From contig NZ_CAKP01000113.1 of the NCBI RefSeq assembly GCF_000297115.1, positions 41,982-105,981 of the forward strand: DNA of 64,000 bases. The letters run 5' to 3'. The position numbers and the translations under genes are program-made. The notes below the pieces were generated by a model that was not told where the DNA came from, made no database searches, and saw only the letters and a list, made by a program, of their open reading frames with translations. Origin of the DNA: Caloramator australicus RC3. Lineage in GTDB: Bacteria > Bacillota > Clostridia > Clostridiales > Caloramatoraceae. Shown here piece by piece: positions 26,682-36,431 of this stretch; position 1 is the first letter of the stretch, and each line of letters starts with the position of its first letter.

Positions 26682-27382
26682 ATGTTCCCCCAGTCAAACA
26701 AAAGTTTAATATTAAGCCCCCTTATTGGAGTAAAATCCTTTATCCTGTTTTGGGACAAATCCAGCTCCTTTAAATTCTTAAGATTCTCAAAACCATCTAT
26801 TTTTTCTATTCTGTTTGCAGATAGATTTAAAACCTCTAAATTTATAAGATTAGTTAAAGGCTTTGCATCTTTTATCTGATTGTTGGCAAGATCCAAATAC
26901 TTTAATGATTTAACATTAGCAAGGGCAGATACATCTTGAACATTGTTGTTAAAAGCCTTCATTTCCTCAAGAGCCTTTAAATTTTCAAAACCCCTAAAAT
27001 TCGTAATTTTATTGTTTGAAATATTTAATTTCTTTAAGCTAGTAAAATATTTAAAATCCTCAACGGATTCTATTCCCTGAAACCTCAAATCCAGCTCCGT
27101 AATCCCAGCAACATCCTTAACATAAACTTCTCCTTCACCTTTACCGATGTAGGATCTTATCGTCCTTTCAAGATTTTTGTCCTTAAAAATAATGGGGTTT
27201 AACCCGTCATCAGCAGCAACATCATTTTTTGCAATCTTATTTTCATAATTTGCCTTTGCACGGAACCTTTCTGGATACATGATAGTAATTGAAGCGTTGA
27301 CTATAAAAATTAAGGCATAAATTATTAGTAAGGCATTAAATATCCTACTCTTAAAAAGGTTATCTATCCTTTCCTTAAACAA
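26678..27382 (-). CDS. Membrane-anchored leucine-rich-repeat protein
   Basis: About 234 aa. One N-terminal membrane helix (FNALLIIYALIFIVNASITIMY), a short linker, then some six leucine-rich repeats of 21-22 residues such as LKKLNISNNKITNFRGFENL and LKELDLSQNRIKDFTPIRG, of the internalin-like SDS22 type. The likely start is a TTG 6 nt after GAAGGTG; a GTG three codons earlier is possible. An LRR protein between a glycosyltransferase and a polymerase is unusual. It probably sits outside the membrane and binds protein or glycan (inference). Confidence 0.8.
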   Translation of the reverse strand: MFKERIDNLFKSRIFNALLIIYALIFIVNASITIMYPERFRAKANYENKIAKNDVAADDGLNPIIFKDKNLERTIRSYIGKGEGEVYVKDVAGITELDLRFQGIESVEDFKYFTSLKKLNISNNKITNFRGFENLKALEEMKAFNNNVQDVSALANVKSLKYLDLANNQIKDAKPLTNLINLEVLNLSANRIEKIDGFENLKNLKELDLSQNRIKDFTPIRGLNIKLLFDWGNI

Positions 27383-28490
27383 TTTTATCACCTTCTAACT
27401 TCTTATAAATATTTAAAAGCTTTTTCTCATTAACATCCCAATTATACCTTTCAAAAACTGCCCTAAATCCATTCTCACCCATTTTATAAGCCGATTCCTT
27501 GTTTTCAATAAGGTAATCTATAGCCTCTGCAACCTTTTCAGGATCAGTAGGATCCACCAAAAGGCCGCAGTTTTCTCCTTCGACTATATTTCTCATCATA
27601 GGAAAGTCGCTTGCAATAACCGCAGTTTTAGACATCATGTATTCAAATAGCTTAATAGGTTCAGAATTTACATACCTCCAATTCTTTGGCTGCAAAAGGA
27701 CAAACCCAGCAAAGGCCCTATTTAAATATTCTAAAACCTCCTTATGGCCTATCCTTCCAGTCCACTCTATATCTTTATCCTTTAAATTTTCCTTTGCAAA
27801 ATTCATTATCTTATCTTCAGTTTCTTTGTCTCTAAAGTTTCCAATAAAAACGAATTTTGCATCGCCTTTAATTATCTTTATTGCCTCCAAAGTCTTTAAA
27901 ATACCCCTATCCTCAGAGAGCCCTCCAGCATAGACGAATATAGGCTTTTCGCTAAAAGTCTTTTTTGGTTCCCCCTCTAAAACAGGATAGTTTGTAATAA
28001 GCTCAACGTTTTTATTCCATTTTTTGAACTTATCAACTAAAATGTCGTTAACAGTTACGATATAATCCGCCCTTTTAGCAAGATTTTTCTCATATATATA
28101 AATGAATTTCTTTGCAACATCATAAAGGCCTTTAAAGTGTTCAGCAAAGGCTTCAGGATAATATTCGTGGGAATCATATATTATCTTTTTATTTAAATTT
28201 CTCTTAAGTTTAACCGCCACTTGAAAGGAATCCGGCTCATGGGCATGGTAAACATCAGCATTTATCTCTGCAGCTATCTTATACATATCCCTCATAGGCC
28301 TTATTCTGTCATACCAAGCCCTTCTTTTTTTAAAACATCTTACAATAATTCCATCCTCAGTAACAAAATCCTTATCCCCAGGGGCAACCAAATATATTTC
28401 ATCGTAAACCTTTTTAAGGGACAAAATCTCCTTATAATAAATCCTATTATCAAATACATTATGGCTGGACGTTAACATGCAAATCCTCAT
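27375..28490 (-). CDS. Glycosyltransferase family 4
   Basis: A 371-aa GT-B enzyme: N-terminal MLTSSHNVFDNRIYYKEI, YHAHEPDSFQVAVKL, then VYAGGLSEDRGILKTLEAI and the EPIKLFEYMMSKTAVIASDFP nucleotide-sugar motif. It overlaps the LRR gene start, and lies 15 bp after the flippase gene. Confidence 0.85.
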   Translation of the reverse strand: MRICMLTSSHNVFDNRIYYKEILSLKKVYDEIYLVAPGDKDFVTEDGIIVRCFKKRRAWYDRIRPMRDMYKIAAEINADVYHAHEPDSFQVAVKLKRNLNKKIIYDSHEYYPEAFAEHFKGLYDVAKKFIYIYEKNLAKRADYIVTVNDILVDKFKKWNKNVELITNYPVLEGEPKKTFSEKPIFVYAGGLSEDRGILKTLEAIKIIKGDAKFVFIGNFRDKETEDKIMNFAKENLKDKDIEWTGRIGHKEVLEYLNRAFAGFVLLQPKNWRYVNSEPIKLFEYMMSKTAVIASDFPMMRNIVEGENCGLLVDPTDPEKVAEAIDYLIENKESAYKMGENGFRAVFERYNWDVNEKKLLNIYKKLEGDKIV

Positions 28491-28504
28491 ACTGCACCAC
28501 CAAA

Positions 28505-30040
28505 CTATTTTTTTCTTAAAACCAATTTTAAAGCATCATCAAGCTCTTCTAATTTTAATATTTTAAGGGCAATAAAATAAACTAAAATTCCTGTTATTAC
28601 AGATAGAATTAGATTTATAACCATTCCAATAAATCCCTTAAGATAAAGCTTTAAAAGGGAATCCACTGCCAAAACACAAAGGCCCATTATAATGGCTGCT
28701 AGAGTTATTTTAGAAAAGGATTTAAAAATCCTCTTTCCTCCAACTCCACCAATTCTTTTGCTTAAAGCAATTCCAAGTAGAATACTTGTTGTTATAGCAG
28801 AGATGGATGTTGCAAAAGCAAGTCCACCTATTCCAAGGAATCTCACTAAAATTAAATTTAAAGTTATATTTAAAAGCACTCCAACTATTCCATTTAGCAT
28901 TGGAGTTTTTGTATCGTTTATTCCATAAAATGCCCTATTAAATACATCCCTTACCCCATAAAAGGGAAGGCCTAAAAGTAAAAAGGAAAGGGCATAGACG
29001 GTAAGCTTTAAGGAATTGTCGTTGAACATACCCCTTTTGAAAAATAAAGTCAAAATATCAACCTTAAGAACAAATAGGCCTACCGCAGCAGGAACCATTA
29101 TAAGAAGAATGCTTACAATTCCCTTGTGGATAAAAATTTTCATATTATCATAGGCCCTGTTGGCACCTTCCCTTGATATTGCAGGATATATTACCATAAC
29201 AATAGATGCAACAAATACTCCATATAGCATACTGTTTACGTTTATTGCAAAATTGTAGGCGGAAATATTGCCTGTTGGAAGGCTGGATGCCATGGTTTTA
29301 TCAACAATTGAGTTTATTTGATTAACCGTTGTCCCAATAAGTATTGGCATAATCAAATAAAGCATTTCCTTAACCTGCGGGTCCTTAAAATCTATATTAA
29401 AGCTATACTTATATCCATGTTTTATAAGATAAGGAATTTGAATTACAAATTGCAATGTGTATCCTAAAAGCGTTGCAATTGAAAGCCCTACTATTCCAAA
29501 CTTTGCTCCTAAGATTAAATAAATTATAATAGGAAGGTCAAGGGCAATTCCCACCATTGCAGGAGCTTTAAATTCATTAAGCGTCTGAAGAATTGACATA
29601 AAGGCCGCCGTCATACTAAGGGCTAATATATTGAACATACTTATTCTTGTTAGCTTTATTGTAAGATTATATTTTTCGCCGTAAAATCCATGGGCAATAA
29701 TTCTAACTATCTGAGGCGATAAAACAAAGCCTAAAAGGAAAAAGGCAACTGAAAATAAAAACAATATGTTCATTACGTTATTTGCAAATCTTATCATCTC
29801 ATCCTTTCCCTTTTGAGTTAAGTTTCTGCTCAAAAGGGGAATAAACGTAGTGTTTACAGCAGCCCCTATTACTGAATAAATAATAAGGGGAATCGTAAGG
29901 GACACCACATATGCATCGCTCTCAATAGTAGTTCCGAAACTACTTGCAATAAGGATGGTCCTAAAAAAGCCAAAAACTTTGCTAAGGATGGTAATAAAAA
30001 TTACCACCCCTGCAGCCTTTGCAAGATTAACTCTTCCCAT
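28505..30040 (-). CDS. MurJ/MviN-family flippase
   Basis: A 511-aa protein with about 14 membrane helices. FFRTILIASSFGTTIESDAYVVSLTIP and the VFNRAFYGINDTKTPM motif are typical of MurJ. Start MGRVNLAKA follows GGAGG at 5 nt. Embedded among glycan genes, it is probably the exporter of the lipid-linked repeat unit (Wzx role) rather than the peptidoglycan flippase. It is about half identical to the copy at 57 kb by eye. Confidence 0.88.
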   Translation of the reverse strand: MGRVNLAKAAGVVIFITILSKVFGFFRTILIASSFGTTIESDAYVVSLTIPLIIYSVIGAAVNTTFIPLLSRNLTQKGKDEMIRFANNVMNILFLFSVAFFLLGFVLSPQIVRIIAHGFYGEKYNLTIKLTRISMFNILALSMTAAFMSILQTLNEFKAPAMVGIALDLPIIIYLILGAKFGIVGLSIATLLGYTLQFVIQIPYLIKHGYKYSFNIDFKDPQVKEMLYLIMPILIGTTVNQINSIVDKTMASSLPTGNISAYNFAINVNSMLYGVFVASIVMVIYPAISREGANRAYDNMKIFIHKGIVSILLIMVPAAVGLFVLKVDILTLFFKRGMFNDNSLKLTVYALSFLLLGLPFYGVRDVFNRAFYGINDTKTPMLNGIVGVLLNITLNLILVRFLGIGGLAFATSISAITTSILLGIALSKRIGGVGGKRIFKSFSKITLAAIIMGLCVLAVDSLLKLYLKGFIGMVINLILSVITGILVYFIALKILKLEELDDALKLVLRKK

Positions 30041-30051
30041 CACAACCTCCA

Positions 30052-31170
30052 TTATCTTTTGAATAGTTTAACAGCTTCCTCAAGTTTTTCTGCAACATAA
30101 TTTGCCTCTTCATCGGATAAATCATTGTAGAATGGAAGTGCAACGCATCTTCTTCCTGCATCTGAAGTTACCGGAAAATCTTCTTCTTTGTATCCAAACA
30201 TCTCAACCATATAAGGCTGAACATGAATTGGCGTAAAGTATGGTCTACAGCCTACTCCATTTTCCTTAAGATATGCCATTACCTTGTCCCTGTCAACATC
30301 CTTAGAAAGTTTAACAACATAAACAAAGTAGCTCATGACATCAACCTTTGGATCTATATATGGAACTTCAACGCCCTCGATTTTGCCTAAAATTTCATCA
30401 TATCTTTTAGCTACTTTTAGCCTCTTTTGAATTATTTCATCAAGCCTATCCATCTGAATAGAACCTAATGCAGCATTTAGCTCGCTCATCCTATAGTTAT
30501 ATCCTAATCTTTCGTGATGAAGCCAAAAGCCGGTTATGGCTCTGCCTTGACTTCTTAAGCTTTGGGCAAGCTCTGCTATTTCTTTATTATCAGTTACAAT
30601 TATTCCACCTTCGCCGGTTGTAATCTGCTTGTTTGGATAAAAGGCAAAGGCTGCTGCATCAGCAAGCTTTCCTGCCTTTACGCCATCATAAACTGAGCCT
30701 AGTGCTTCGCAGCTATCCTCGATAAGATGAAGGTTATGTTTATCTGCAATTTCTCTTAGTCTTTTCATATTTATAGGCTGACCAAAAACGTCAACTGCAA
30801 GTATCGCCTTTGTTTTTGGAGTAATATGCTTTTCAACTTCATCTATGTTCATGTTTAATGTTTTAGGGTCTATGTCAACAAATACAGGCTTTGCCCCCTC
30901 CATTAAAAAGCAGTTTACAGAGGCAACAAAGCTAAAGGGAGTTGTTATAACCTCATCGTCCTTTCCTATTCCAAGGGCCTTTACGATAAGGTTTAGGGCA
31001 CTTGTTCCGCTGTTTACTGCAACAGCATATTTTACGCCCACATATTCAGCAACTTTTTTTTCAAATTCCTCTATTTTAGGTCCTATGCTTAAAATGCCGG
31101 ATTTCATAACCTCCACAACGGCATCTATTTCCCTTTGGGTGATATCCGGTTTTGCCAATGGAACTTTCAT
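30052..31170 (-). CDS. pglE: DegT-family UDP-4-keto-sugar aminotransferase (PglE-like)
   Basis: A 372-aa PLP enzyme. The PLP lysine is in FYPNKQITTGEGG; AVNSGTSALNLIVKALG and EDSCEALGS bind the cofactor. With PglF, PglD and PglC homologues in the same cluster, the likely reaction is transfer of an amino group from glutamate to the C4 keto group made by PglF, giving UDP-4-amino-trideoxy-GlcNAc. Overlaps the pglD stop by 4 bp. Confidence 0.85.
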   Translation of the reverse strand: MKVPLAKPDITQREIDAVVEVMKSGILSIGPKIEEFEKKVAEYVGVKYAVAVNSGTSALNLIVKALGIGKDDEVITTPFSFVASVNCFLMEGAKPVFVDIDPKTLNMNIDEVEKHITPKTKAILAVDVFGQPINMKRLREIADKHNLHLIEDSCEALGSVYDGVKAGKLADAAAFAFYPNKQITTGEGGIIVTDNKEIAELAQSLRSQGRAITGFWLHHERLGYNYRMSELNAALGSIQMDRLDEIIQKRLKVAKRYDEILGKIEGVEVPYIDPKVDVMSYFVYVVKLSKDVDRDKVMAYLKENGVGCRPYFTPIHVQPYMVEMFGYKEEDFPVTSDAGRRCVALPFYNDLSDEEANYVAEKLEEAVKLFKR

Positions 31171-31814
31171 TCTAAATCCTCCTTAAACTTTATAACTTTA
31201 GCTGGCACGCCAACAGCAACGGCATTGTCTTCAATGTCCTTAATAACCGTCGCCCCAGCTCCAATAGTAACGTTTTTGCCAATCTTTACCCCAGGAATAA
31301 CATTAGCGCCAGTTCCTACATGGGTAAAATCCCCCACCCTTACCGTGCCAGCAAGGTGAGCTCCAGGGGATATATGGGCAAAATCCCCTATTACGTTATC
31401 GTGTTCAACAACTGCCGATGAATTTATAATGGCAGCCCTTCCAATTTTAGCACTGTTGTTTATAACCGCCATGGGCATTACAACAGTTCCTTCGCCTATT
31501 TTAACATTTCCTCCTATAACAGCGCTTGGATGAACTGCAGTAAAAAGCTCTACTCCAAAAGAATCGAGTTTTTGAACTATATTTTTTCTAATTTTATTAT
31601 CGCCAATTGCAGGAACAGCCTTTAAATTAGGATAAATCTCCTTTAGGGCTTTAATATCATCAAGCTTTCCTAAAATTTTATAGCCCAATATTTCTCCCTC
31701 TTTGTTATCATCAATAAAGCCTAATATGTTTATATTGTTAATATTTTTCATCGCAAGGAGAATATCAAGGATAACCCTTGCATGGCCTCCTGCACCTACT
31801 ATTATAACATCCAT
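31167..31814 (-). CDS. pglD: Sugar O/N-acetyltransferase (PglD/NeuD family)
   Basis: A 215-aa protein with an N-terminal nucleotide-sugar binding fold (MDVIIVGAGGHARVILDIL) and a left-handed beta-helix of hexapeptide repeats. The catalytic histidine lies in NSSAVVEHDNVIGDFAHISPG. It should acetylate the 4-amino group to make UDP-N,N'-diacetylbacillosamine. Tightly coupled to pglE. Confidence 0.87.
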   Translation of the reverse strand: MDVIIVGAGGHARVILDILLAMKNINNINILGFIDDNKEGEILGYKILGKLDDIKALKEIYPNLKAVPAIGDNKIRKNIVQKLDSFGVELFTAVHPSAVIGGNVKIGEGTVVMPMAVINNSAKIGRAAIINSSAVVEHDNVIGDFAHISPGAHLAGTVRVGDFTHVGTGANVIPGVKIGKNVTIGAGATVIKDIEDNAVAVGVPAKVIKFKEDLE

Positions 31815-31822
31815 ACCATCAC

Positions 31823-32443
31823 CTACAGCTCATCCTTATCTTTTATTATAAACTTTTCCTTTTCAGCGTAAACACCTTCACCCTTTAAAACCACTAAAAA
31901 GGTTTTAAAGAAAATCTTTATATCCATCCAAAGGTTCCAGTTTTCCACATAATAAACATCATACTTTATCCTTTCAGGCCAGGATAGGGAGTTTCTTCCG
32001 TAAACCTGTGCAAGGCCTGTAACTCCAGGCTTCATTAAAAGCCTTTTTCTTTGAAAATCGTCGTATTTTTCAACTTGATACATAAGGGTTGGCCTTGGAC
32101 CTATTATGCTCATCTCGCCCTTCAAAATGTTTATAAGCTGTGGAAGCTCATCAAGGCTTGTTTTTCTTAAAAATCTTCCTATCCTTGTAATTCTTGGGTC
32201 ATTTTCACCTGTATAATAGCCATCACCAATCTTTTCAGCGTTTTTAACCATTGTTCTAAATTTATATATCATAAATGGCTTTCCGTTAAGTCCTGCTCTT
32301 TCCTGCTTAAAGAATACCTCTCCCTCTGAATCAAGTTTAATAAGAATTGCGATTATTAAAAACAGAGGGGATAAAACAATAAGAAGGATTAGACTTAAAA
32401 GAAAGTCAAATAGCCTTTTTATAAAAAGCTGTAACTTCTTCAT
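31823..32443 (-). CDS. pglC: Undecaprenyl-phosphate sugar-1-phosphate transferase (PglC-like)
   Basis: A 206-aa small monotopic phosphoglycosyl transferase. One N-terminal re-entrant hydrophobic segment (FDFLLSLILLIVLSPLFLIIAILI), then YKFRTM, RTSLDELPQLIN-type catalytic DE region (here KTSLDELPQL), IIGPRPT and KPGVTGLAQVYGRN. It transfers the first sugar phosphate, probably diNAc-bacillosamine, to undecaprenyl phosphate and so starts the glycan. Confidence 0.88.
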   Translation of the reverse strand: MKKLQLFIKRLFDFLLSLILLIVLSPLFLIIAILIKLDSEGEVFFKQERAGLNGKPFMIYKFRTMVKNAEKIGDGYYTGENDPRITRIGRFLRKTSLDELPQLINILKGEMSIIGPRPTLMYQVEKYDDFQRKRLLMKPGVTGLAQVYGRNSLSWPERIKYDVYYVENWNLWMDIKIFFKTFLVVLKGEGVYAEKEKFIIKDKDEL

Positions 32444-32455
32444 CCTCTCACATCC

Positions 32456-33682
32456 TTAAAACAAACTCTCAAGTCTATCAACAAGTTTTGATATATCGTG
32501 GTTTTCCTCGACGTATCTTCTTCCCTTTTCACCAAGGGCCCTTCTTTCGTCCTCTGTCATTCTTGAAAGTGTAACAAGTGCATTTGCAAATTCAACCGGC
32601 GATTCAGGGTTTATTGAAATTCCTGCACCGGATTCTTTAACTAAATCGTTTGTTGCCCTGCAGGAGAATAAAATAGGATTTCCACTGCAAAGATAATCGA
32701 ACATCTTGTTAGGGCTAATTCCATATTTAAAAACATCAAGGTCTTTAAGGTTAAATAAGCATATATCTATATTTTTAAGAATATGCGGAACATCAACCTT
32801 TTTGATTGGATCGTATATATAAACATTATCAAGCTGCATATCTTCTTTGAGTTTAATTAGCCTTTCCTTCTCAGGGCCATCGCCAATTAGCAGGATATCT
32901 ATATTGTTTATCCCCTTCTCTTTAATTATATTTGCAGCCTCAAGGATTACATGAAGGGCGTTTGCAGGTCCCATAGCTCCAAGGTAAACCGCCTTTATTT
33001 TACCCTCATGCTCCTTTAAAATATTCTTAACATCCTGACTCATATCCTTATTTAACACATCATCAAACCTTTTTACTAATACTCCATTTGGAATATAAAC
33101 TATCTTATCTTTATAGTTTCCAACAGATTTTATATAATCTCCTGCGCCGGGCAAAAGGACTATTATCTTTTCTGCTCTATCATAAATAAACTTTTCAATT
33201 GCATAAAATACCTTTGCAGGAAGGCTATTCTTTCTCATAGCCCCCATGTCGATTAAAGTTTCCGGCCAAAGGTCCCTAATCTCTGCTATATACCTTGCAT
33301 TAAATTTTCTTGCTAGGTAGTATCCTGCAATACATGTAAAGGGATGGACGGATGATGCTATGATTACATCCGGCCCTTCAAATTTTTTCAAAAGTTTATA
33401 TGAATTTATTGCAAAGGAAATCATATTGATAAATCTTTTATAATCGTTTGTTTTATATGGAAAAGTTCTTATCCAAAGGAATTTAACTCCATTAATATTT
33501 TCTATTCTATATTTTTCCCCTTCATTCAACCTTTCAGTTCTTGTTTTTAAATCAAAGCTGGAGGCGATAACTGTAACGTCATATCCCCTTTTTACAAGTT
33601 CCTCTGCAAAATCAAAGTGCCTTGTCCCGCCGCCAATTGTTGGTGGAACAGCGTAGTGGTTCATTATCCAGATTCTTTTCAT
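32456..33682 (-). CDS. Glycosyltransferase family 4 (WbuB-like)
   Basis: A 408-aa GT-B enzyme. N-terminal IMNHYAVPPTIGGGTRHFDFA is typical of WbuB-like transferases; ASSVHPFTCIAGYYLARK and the C-terminal YGISPNKMFDYLCSGNPILF follow. Directly before the PglC gene, it probably adds the second sugar. Confidence 0.85.
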   Translation of the reverse strand: MKRIWIMNHYAVPPTIGGGTRHFDFAEELVKRGYDVTVIASSFDLKTRTERLNEGEKYRIENINGVKFLWIRTFPYKTNDYKRFINMISFAINSYKLLKKFEGPDVIIASSVHPFTCIAGYYLARKFNARYIAEIRDLWPETLIDMGAMRKNSLPAKVFYAIEKFIYDRAEKIIVLLPGAGDYIKSVGNYKDKIVYIPNGVLVKRFDDVLNKDMSQDVKNILKEHEGKIKAVYLGAMGPANALHVILEAANIIKEKGINNIDILLIGDGPEKERLIKLKEDMQLDNVYIYDPIKKVDVPHILKNIDICLFNLKDLDVFKYGISPNKMFDYLCSGNPILFSCRATNDLVKESGAGISINPESPVEFANALVTLSRMTEDERRALGEKGRRYVEENHDISKLVDRLESLF

Positions 33683-33706
33683 TAAACCAACACCTCAGTC
33701 CAGCAT

Positions 33707-34771
33707 TTATTTTTGCAATGTCCTGTTTATGATTTCCACAATTCTTTCGCTTGAATGCCCATTACCAAAATAATCGTGTTTTTCACCCTTTGGCATAAAG
33801 AATCTAATAGCATTTAAAATGGCCTCATAATCGCTTCCAACAAGGACATTCCATCCATCTTCAACCGTTTCAATCCACTCGGTCTCCTCCCTCATGGTAA
33901 TACATGGAACGTCTAAGAAATAGCTTTCCTTTTGGACTCCGCCGCTATCGGTTAATATCTTTTTAGCAGACAATTCAAGCATAATCATGTCAAGGTAACC
34001 AACGGGCTCTATAATCTCTATATTTTGTCCAACTTCTATGCCATAATCATTTATAAATTTTCTTGTTCTTGGGTGAAGGGGAAGAACTATTTTTTCATTA
34101 GAATCCTTTAAGGCATTGAATATATTTATAAGTTTTTCTTTATAATTTGTATTTTCAGCCCTGTGGATTGTAACAAGGATATATTCCTTTTCCTTAAGCC
34201 CTAATCTTTCTAAAATGTTAGATTTTTTCTTTGCAATTTCAATGTTATAAAGGATGCTGTCGAACATTACATCCCCAACGTTGTAAACTCCCTTTTCAAT
34301 TCCTTCACTTTTTAAATTCTTTACTGCTGTTTCCGTTGGGCAAAACAATAAATCCGAAATGTGATCTGTTAAAACCCTATTTTGCTCCTCTGGCATTGCC
34401 TTGTTAAAGCTTCTTAATCCTGCTTCAACGTGAATAACAGGGATAAGAAGCTTACTTGCTGCAAGGGCACCTGCCAAAGTTGAATTTGTATCGCCGTAAA
34501 CTAATACAGCATCAGGTTTTTCTTTTAAAATTACTTCTTCTATTTTTATTAGCATATTCCCCGTCTGCTCTCCATGTTTTCCCGATCCAACATTAAGGTT
34601 ATAGTCCGGTTTTGGGATATTAAGCTCTTCAAAAAATATATTCGACATATTTTCATCATAATGTTGTCCTGTATGGACTATTATTTCCTTAAAATGTTTT
34701 CTAATCTCCCTTGATACTGGAGCAGCCTTTATAAACTGGGGCCTTGCTCCGATTACCGTTAGTATTTTCAT
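33707..34771 (-). CDS. wbpI: Non-hydrolysing UDP-sugar 2-epimerase (WecB/WbpI-like)
   Basis: A 354-aa epimerase of the WecB superfamily: VIGARPQFIKAAPVSR, HTGQHYDENMS, HVEAGLRSFNKAMPEE, and TDSGGVQKESYFLDVP. Length and the neighbouring wbpA, wbpB, wbpE and wbpD homologues favour WbpI, which inverts C2 of UDP-GlcNAc3NAc uronate to the manno form. A plain UDP-GlcNAc 2-epimerase remains possible. Confidence 0.82.
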   Translation of the reverse strand: MKILTVIGARPQFIKAAPVSREIRKHFKEIIVHTGQHYDENMSNIFFEELNIPKPDYNLNVGSGKHGEQTGNMLIKIEEVILKEKPDAVLVYGDTNSTLAGALAASKLLIPVIHVEAGLRSFNKAMPEEQNRVLTDHISDLLFCPTETAVKNLKSEGIEKGVYNVGDVMFDSILYNIEIAKKKSNILERLGLKEKEYILVTIHRAENTNYKEKLINIFNALKDSNEKIVLPLHPRTRKFINDYGIEVGQNIEIIEPVGYLDMIMLELSAKKILTDSGGVQKESYFLDVPCITMREETEWIETVEDGWNVLVGSDYEAILNAIRFFMPKGEKHDYFGNGHSSERIVEIINRTLQK

Positions 34772-34781
34772 ATAATCCTCC

Positions 34782-35525
34782 TTAAAATTGATTCTTTAAA
34801 AGCTGATCCTCTGGAACATCCTTGAAGTATTTTGCTGGATTTCCTGCAACGATCTTTCCAGATTCTACATCCTTTGTAACAACTGCACCTGCTGCCACAA
34901 ATCCATCCTCATAAATGGTTTTCCCGGGCAATATAGTTGCCTGTGCACCGATTCTTCCACCTTTTTTTATTGTAACTCCCTTAAAATGTTTAAATCTTTC
35001 CTTTGACCTTGCTGCAAAATTATCGTTAGAGGTTACAACGCCTGGTGCAACAAATACGTAGTCCTCAAGCTCTGAATAGGCTGTAATATAGGCATTTGTC
35101 TCAAGTTTACAGTTGGAGCCAACCTTGCAGAAATTTTCAACTGCAACGCCGCGTCCTATAATCGTTTTACTACCAATCGTTACATTTTCCCTAATTGTTG
35201 CAAGGTCTGCAACCAATGTGTTTTCTCCTATTTCACAGCCGCAGTAAATAACAACCCCTGCACCGATTAAACATCCGCTTGAAATTTTTGCAGGCGGAAG
35301 CTCCTTTTCATCTTTAAATATGCTGTTTACCGCCCTCATTGGCTTTTTACCTATAACAGTATTATCATCGATCCTTACATTATCCCCGATAACAGTTCCT
35401 TTATGAATAACAACGTTGTTGCCGATTATGCAATTGTTTCCTATAACTACATCATCTTCAATAACGCTAAACCTTCCAACAGATACATTTTCCCCAAGCT
35501 TTGCGCTCTCCGAAATATAATTCAT
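34782..35525 (-). CDS. wbpD: Hexapeptide-repeat N-acetyltransferase (WbpD-like)
   Basis: A 247-aa left-handed beta-helix protein with many [LIV]-G-x4 repeats and a C-terminal GAVVTKDVESGKIVAGNPAKY typical of acyltransferases. It sits 10 bp before wbpI and would acetylate the 3-amino group of the uronate. Somewhat longer than the roughly 190-aa Pseudomonas enzyme. Confidence 0.75.
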   Translation of the reverse strand: MNYISESAKLGENVSVGRFSVIEDDVVIGNNCIIGNNVVIHKGTVIGDNVRIDDNTVIGKKPMRAVNSIFKDEKELPPAKISSGCLIGAGVVIYCGCEIGENTLVADLATIRENVTIGSKTIIGRGVAVENFCKVGSNCKLETNAYITAYSELEDYVFVAPGVVTSNDNFAARSKERFKHFKGVTIKKGGRIGAQATILPGKTIYEDGFVAAGAVVTKDVESGKIVAGNPAKYFKDVPEDQLLKNQF

Positions 35526-35562
35526 ACAAATCCTCCTTAGTAATAATTGAGCATTACTAATG

Positions 35563-36335
35563 CTAAATCATATAAAAACTTTCATACAATCTTTTAATAT
35601 TTTCTTTAAAATTTTCAAATGTAAATCCATTCCAATTAGCAGGATGACTTAAAAACAGTATCTTTTTCTTATTTTCTTTGATAGCATCAACCACTGAATA
35701 TCCATCCCTCCAAAAGGGCTTTAACCTTGCATCTGAAACATAGGCATCCAAACTTTCTAATAGCTCTTTTTTATATGTTTCCACTGTTATTCCTAAGTCT
35801 TCATAGCTATATTTTTCAAACAAATAATGATTTGGAACTCCTATATGCTTATTATAAAAATCTCCATGACTTGCTATGGATTTTATGTCATAGCCTTTAA
35901 AATACGTATTCAAGTTACTTACAAATTCGTCATAAATATTTTCCAAATCCTTTTCAATTATGCTAAGTTTACTTTTTATTTTATTCTTTTACAATATGTT
36001 GCAAGCTCTTCGTAGTGATATCCAACTTCGCTGCTATATTTAACTATGTCGTCCATTAAAGAATAATCAATAGTGCTTAATCTAAAATAATATGATGCTT
36101 TAACATTATACCTTTTTTCTATTTCAAAGAAAATCCTTGCACCTTTTTTGTCAACATCGATATCATGTCTTAAAATTAATACCTTTTCATCTTTATTCAT
36201 ATAATTTCTATAATAATCAATAACAGAAGTTACGATGTATCCCTTTTCAATAGCTAATCTAATTATATCCTCATATTCCTTAAATCTAGGTTCTTTTAAA
36301 AAATCTGCATATACTCTTTCAAAAAATCGCTTCAT
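35563..36335 (-). CDS. Polysaccharide deacetylase-like protein (frame broken in an A run)
   Basis: About 257 aa when one base is added. The first part has VLILRHDIDVDKKGARIFF, an RHDID metal motif, and KASYYFRLST. It reaches a stop after EELATYCKRIK. The continuation (KSKLSIIEKDLENIYDEFVSNL to the end ESFYMI) is open in the next frame and contains SIASHGDFYNKH and FLSHPANWNG. One added base in the run of four T at 35987-35990 joins them. No signal peptide, so a cytoplasmic role on a sugar precursor is possible. Start chosen after AAGGTGGG. Confidence 0.72.
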
Positions 36336-36431
36336 CCATCCCACCTTCGTTACCTTATGCCCTACTAATTAAATGCATATATGTTTTACATAAATTAAAC
36401 TTATTTTATAGTATCAATTTCGTATAGATAT

